Source: Desulfurivibrio alkaliphilus
GTDB lineage: Bacteria; Desulfobacterota; Desulfobulbia; Desulfobulbales; Desulfurivibrionaceae
Direction of reading: 5' to 3'
Length of the DNA stretch: 9,298 nucleotides
NCBI GenBank assembly: GCA_011048585.1
Contig: DSDS01000034.1
Span: forward strand, 1 to 9,298
In this document: one piece after another, positions 6,633-9,298 of the stretch
Numbering within the stretch: the stretch's first letter is position 1
Layout: each line of letters begins with the position of its first letter
Notes under the pieces: generated by a model
What the model was told of the DNA's origin: nothing
Databases searched by the model: none
The model's input: the letters and a program-made list of their open reading frames with translations, nothing else
Made by a program: the position numbers and the translations under genes

Positions 6633-8605
6633 AAGTCCTCAAAGGGTTCGTCCTCAAAGGGGATCACCTTGGCTGCCTCGGTTTTTTTGTGGTCGGCGGC
6701 GGCCTTTCCGGCCGGCAGGGCCGCTTTGGTCTTTGGTTTCTCCTTGGCCTTGGCCAGGGCCGGAGGCGGCCCGGCCGGAGTGTGGTCCGGGGGCATCGCC
6801 ACCAGGCTTTTTTTGCCCACCATGGCCAGCAGGCCGGCCACCCGCTGTTGAATGGCCTCGGCCTGGCTGGAGAGTTCAGAGGCGGCGGCGGCGGTCTCTT
6901 CGGCGGCGGCGGCATTGTCCTGGGTGGCTTGATCGATATGGCTGATCGCCTCGTTGACCTGCTTCACCGCTTCCGCTTCCTCCCGGGAGGCGGTGGCGAT
7001 TTCGGCCAGCAGGATGGCGATCTTCTCCACCGCGCTCCGGGCCTTAGAGAATGAGCCTCCGGTTTCATCGACCAGGCTGGCGCCGCCCTTGACCTTCTGC
7101 ACCGTCCCTTCAATCAACCCCGAGGTGTTCCGAGCCGCGTCCGCCGCCCGCATGGCCAGGTTGCGGACCTCGTCGGCCACCACCGCGAATCCGGCCCCGG
7201 CCTCTCCGGCCCGGGCCGCTTCCACCGCGGCGTTCAAGGCCAGCAGATTGGTCTGGAAGGCGATCTCGTCGATGGTCTTGACGATCTTCTGGGTCTCCAC
7301 CGAGGCGGCATTGATCTCGTTCATCGAAACAATGAGCTTTTTCATCGACTCATCGGCGTGGGCCAGCACCTGGTTGGCTTCCCGCATCAGGGCGTCGGCC
7401 TGCAGGGCGTTGTCGGCATCCCGGTTGATCATGGCGCTCATCTCCTCCACCGAGGCGGAGGTCTGCTCGATGGCCGCGGCCTGGCGGGAGGAGCTGTCGG
7501 CCACCGCCTGGCTGGTGGCGGAGAGCTGGTGGGAAGCCGTGGTGACCTGGTTGGTGCCGTCGTTGATCTCGTTGGAGATGCCGGTTAAAGAGCGGACCAG
7601 GCCGATGGAGACGTAGATGGCGGCCATGGCCGACAACCACCAGATCAGAACCCCGCCGCCGAGTTTGGTGAAGAGGGCCGTCCGGCTGTCACCGAGATAT
7701 TGCCGGCCGGCATCCTGGTAATCCTGGGCCAGTCTGGTCTCCACTTCGTTCATCAGCCTGATCTTGCCGCGGATCGCCGTATCCCAGCGGGCGGGATCGA
7801 TGTTGAAGCCGCCGCCGAAGCGATGGTCGATGGCGACCTGACGCAGGTCGGCCACCTGCCGGACCTGGGAATCGTTCATCTTGGCCTGATAAAAGGCCCG
7901 AACTTCGGGATCGGCCAGGGTCTCGAAACTCTCCAGGTAAACCTTCTGTTCGGCCAGACTCTCGGCAAACCGCATGAAGGCCAAGGGGGCGAACTCATTG
8001 GCGGCGAAGGTGTTGTTTATCAGCAGCCGTTCACCATGGAGACGCATGACGAACTCCAGGAAGTTGTAGTGGCCGGCGATCAGCCGCATCAGCTCCTGGT
8101 TGGGGATATCCTGGGAGACCAGGCGGACGGTGGCCCGCACTTCGGCCAGGACTTCGGCGTAAGCGGCAAAGGAGGCGCCGCCGCCGATGCTCAGAGAGTC
8201 CACCTGGCGGCGGGTATCGGCCAGGCCGGCCAGGGCGCTGAGGGCTTTTTGGACCTGGTTGGTTAAAGCCAGGGTTTCCCGTTCGGGATGGTTGGCGGCG
8301 ATGAACTGGCGAAAGGAGTTGATCTTGCGGTCGGTTTCTCCGCGCTGGGTGGTGAGTTCGGTGCGCATCAGGCGGCCGCCGCTCCCCAGAAAGGCGTCGG
8401 TCAGGCTGCGCTCCTCCTGAAGATCGTGGGCGATTTCGCCGGCCATGCTGGCCAGGGTGGCGATATCGACGGTGGCGTGGGCCCGTTGCAGATTTCGGTA
8501 GCCGTCGAAGGACTCTTTAAGCAGGATCAGGGAGAGAAAGAGCAGGGGCACGGCCAGCAGCAAGGCGAGGCGCTTTTGGACGGTGAGGCGGTTGATGAAA
8601 TCCAT
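6629..8605 (-). CDS. Methyl-accepting chemotaxis protein with NIT sensor domain
   Basis: This is a 658-residue transmembrane chemoreceptor. TM1 is at about 12-29 and TM2 at about 314-335, enclosing an all-helical periplasmic domain. That domain carries the NIT-type signature EERSLTDAFLGSGG (E65, R66) and a second ERLL motif at 192-195. NIT domains bind nitrate or nitrite in characterised proteins; the ligand here is not shown. TM2 runs almost directly into the signalling helices with no full HAMP domain. Candidate methylation segments are AAAIEQTSAS (376-385), S383-A391 with E387/E388, and AAAAEETAAA (565-574). The conserved hairpin tip that binds CheA/CheW is at about 445-483. A flexible Ala/Lys/Pro linker (about 600-645) ends in an acidic aromatic tail with PFEDE followed by PFEDF (649-658), possibly a CheR/CheB tether. 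The ATG has AAGGAG 6 nt upstream (8612-8617). No che genes are in the window. Confidence 0.93.
   Translation of the reverse strand: MDFINRLTVQKRLALLLAVPLLFLSLILLKESFDGYRNLQRAHATVDIATLASMAGEIAHDLQEERSLTDAFLGSGGRLMRTELTTQRGETDRKINSFRQFIAANHPERETLALTNQVQKALSALAGLADTRRQVDSLSIGGGASFAAYAEVLAEVRATVRLVSQDIPNQELMRLIAGHYNFLEFVMRLHGERLLINNTFAANEFAPLAFMRFAESLAEQKVYLESFETLADPEVRAFYQAKMNDSQVRQVADLRQVAIDHRFGGGFNIDPARWDTAIRGKIRLMNEVETRLAQDYQDAGRQYLGDSRTALFTKLGGGVLIWWLSAMAAIYVSIGLVRSLTGISNEINDGTNQVTTASHQLSATSQAVADSSSRQAAAIEQTSASVEEMSAMINRDADNALQADALMREANQVLAHADESMKKLIVSMNEINAASVETQKIVKTIDEIAFQTNLLALNAAVEAARAGEAGAGFAVVADEVRNLAMRAADAARNTSGLIEGTVQKVKGGASLVDETGGSFSKARSAVEKIAILLAEIATASREEAEAVKQVNEAISHIDQATQDNAAAAEETAAAASELSSQAEAIQQRVAGLLAMVGKKSLVAMPPDHTPAGPPPALAKAKEKPKTKAALPAGKAAADHKKTEAAKVIPFEDEPFEDF
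6635..6661 (-). repeat. Tandem 15-bp repeat encoding the duplicated acidic tail of the chemoreceptor
   Basis: GTCCTCAAAGGG occurs at 6635-6646 and again, identically, at 6650-6661 (+ strand letters), a 15-bp period. On the minus strand it encodes PFEDE then PFEDF, the last ten residues of the chemoreceptor. The unit copied is exactly one pentapeptide. Confidence 0.85.
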
Positions 8606-8696
8606 TTTTCACTCCTTGTCGAATTGGGGCGATCTTTGGCTCTACTCTCTCTGGTTGCGTTGGGTTGTTATTGTAACGTTTTTATTTAATCCCGGT

Positions 8697-8726
8697 ATAT
8701 TACCATAATGTGACAAAACGCCACAA
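8697..8726 (-). promoter_or_regulatory. Candidate sigma-70-type promoter of the chemoreceptor gene
   Basis: On the minus strand, TTGTGG (8726-8721) lies 18 bp before TAATAT (8702-8697). The latter is preceded by TGG, giving an extended -10. The surrounding 123-bp spacer is markedly AT-rich for this window. The match is partial, and a transcript from the upstream regulator genes could also read through. No convincing flagellar sigma-28 or sigma-54 site was found. Confidence 0.3.
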
Positions 8727-8728
8727 AT

Positions 8729-9067
8729 TTAAAAAGCCCGCGGCAAATCGTTAGCAAAACGGGTCAGCAACTTTTCCAGTACCGAAGTGACCTCGGCGAA
8801 ATTGTTGCCCTGGAAGTTGATGAACCGGGGTCGAAGCTGGTAGCCGAGCCGCACGGTTTCCCGGTCGGTGGCGGGCAGCACCACGATCAAGGGCAGGTCG
8901 GCCAGCAACTCCCGGTGGTTGAGGGTCGCCTTCAGGTCGTTTTGGTCGCTCAAGGCCATAACCGCCACCGTTTCACCGCTCCAGAGCCGGGAGATGGCGG
9001 CGGTAAGTTCCTGTTGGTTCCGGCAGGCGTCCAGGGGCAGGCCGGCACTCGCCATCGCCGCGACCAT
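8729..9067 (-). CDS. Small degenerate receiver-like protein (pseudo-receiver)
   Basis: This is a 112-residue, probably cytosolic protein. Its alternation of helices and strands resembles the second half of a response-regulator receiver: VAVMALSD as strand 3, DLPLIVVLP as strand 4, RPRFINF as strand 5, then a final helix NNFAEVTSVLEKLLTR. The first strand with its acidic pair is missing, and no aspartate sits where the phosphoacceptor would be at the end of strand 3 (MALSD). It should therefore not be phosphorylated in the usual way. The start is uncertain: ATG 9067 has only a weak GGAA upstream, and ATG 9055 is also possible. It lies 9 nt downstream of the stop of the NtrC-type regulator and in the same frame, so it is probably co-transcribed with it. 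The receiver assignment is an inference from pattern; no function is claimed. Confidence 0.6.
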   Translation of the reverse strand: MVAAMASAGLPLDACRNQQELTAAISRLWSGETVAVMALSDQNDLKATLNHRELLADLPLIVVLPATDRETVRLGYQLRPRFINFQGNNFAEVTSVLEKLLTRFANDLPRAF

Positions 9068-9076
9068 TTCCGCATT

Positions 9077-9298
9077 TCATGCGACAAAGTAGTGGTCTTT
9101 TTTCCGTTTGATCCGGTGTTTTTGCATGATCCGGTAAAGCTGGGAGCGAGAGAGGCCCGAGATGGCGCAGGCCTTTTCCATGTCGCCCCCGGTCAGGCCG
9201 AGCAGGTCGTTGAGGTAGCGTTGCTCCGCCTGTTCCAGGGCTTCCTCCCGAACATGCCGCAGGGTGGGCAGGGGAGATGGTCGGGGTGCGACCGGGAG
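9077..9298 (-). CDS. NtrC-family sigma-54 regulator, C-terminal fragment (Fis-type HTH)
   Basis: Only the last 73 residues lie in the window; the gene continues beyond position 9298. A Pro-rich linker (about 1-11) leads to a helix LRHVREEALEQAEQRYLNDL, then GGDMEKACAISGLSRSQLYR, the recognition helix-turn-helix of the Fis/HTH_8 type. This ends the DNA-binding domain of sigma-54-dependent activators. The residues after the HTH (KHRIKRKKDHYFVA) form a short basic tail. Receiver and AAA+ domains are presumed to lie outside the window. The stop is TGA at 9079-9077, and the pseudo-receiver frame continues right after it. A stand-alone Fis-like protein is possible, but the linker and fold are more usual for an activator C-terminus. 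Confidence 0.8.
   Translation of the reverse strand, partial: LPVAPRPSPLPTLRHVREEALEQAEQRYLNDLLGLTGGDMEKACAISGLSRSQLYRIMQKHRIKRKKDHYFVA

Noticed and set aside
8726..8745. GCC-GCG-GGC followed by TTTTT as a terminator after the pseudo-receiver gene.
   Set aside because: The stem is only 3 bp and overlaps the last codons, so it is too weak to call.
9038..9079. Selenocysteine recoding of the TGA between the HTH and the pseudo-receiver.
   Set aside because: A GGTC occurs soon after the TGA but is not at the tip of a stem, and no selenoprotein family would place selenocysteine here.

Overview
The window is a GC-rich stretch of Gram-negative chromosome with almost no non-coding DNA. It fits an anaerobic, motile proteobacterium or desulfobacterium (Desulfuromonas/Geobacter/Desulfobulbus-like). 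That placement is an inference from the gene styles: a NapH/NosR-like membrane iron-sulfur protein, a chemoreceptor with an NIT sensor domain and an acidic tail, and an NtrC-type regulator. No species can be named, and no phage, IS, CRISPR, tRNA or rRNA signal was seen.

Layout. Positions 9-125 hold a very long imperfect palindrome that folds back on itself immediately before the ribosome-binding site of the first gene. Positions 141-4008 (+) are a tight three-gene cluster with 2-nt gaps: an MgtE magnesium channel, a membrane-anchored DegS/HtrA-like protease with one PDZ domain, and a polytopic 4Fe-4S membrane protein. It runs tail to tail, with 1 nt between stop codons, into a CNNM/DUF21-CBS membrane protein (4010-5059, -). 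A divergent spacer of about 105 bp separates that gene from an M17 leucyl aminopeptidase (PepA, about 5166-6632, +). pepA overlaps by 4 nt, tail to tail, with a 658-residue methyl-accepting chemotaxis protein (6629-8605, -). Upstream of the chemoreceptor, on the same strand, lie a small degenerate receiver-like protein (8729-9067) and the C-terminal Fis-type helix-turn-helix of an NtrC-family regulator cut by the window edge (9077-9298).

How the genes may work together. Two unrelated CBS-domain proteins of the magnesium/divalent-cation type (MgtE and CNNM) lie within 5 kb, around a periplasmic quality-control protease and a membrane electron-transfer protein. This suggests envelope ion and redox homeostasis, but the link is inferred from position only. 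The chemoreceptor probably senses a small periplasmic ligand through its NIT domain and signals to CheA/CheW. The regulator fragment and pseudo-receiver share one reading frame, separated by a single TGA, which raises a question about gene boundaries. Most genes here are ordinary housekeeping or accessory genes. The least explained items are the palindrome, the TGA junction and the duplicated acidic tail of the chemoreceptor.
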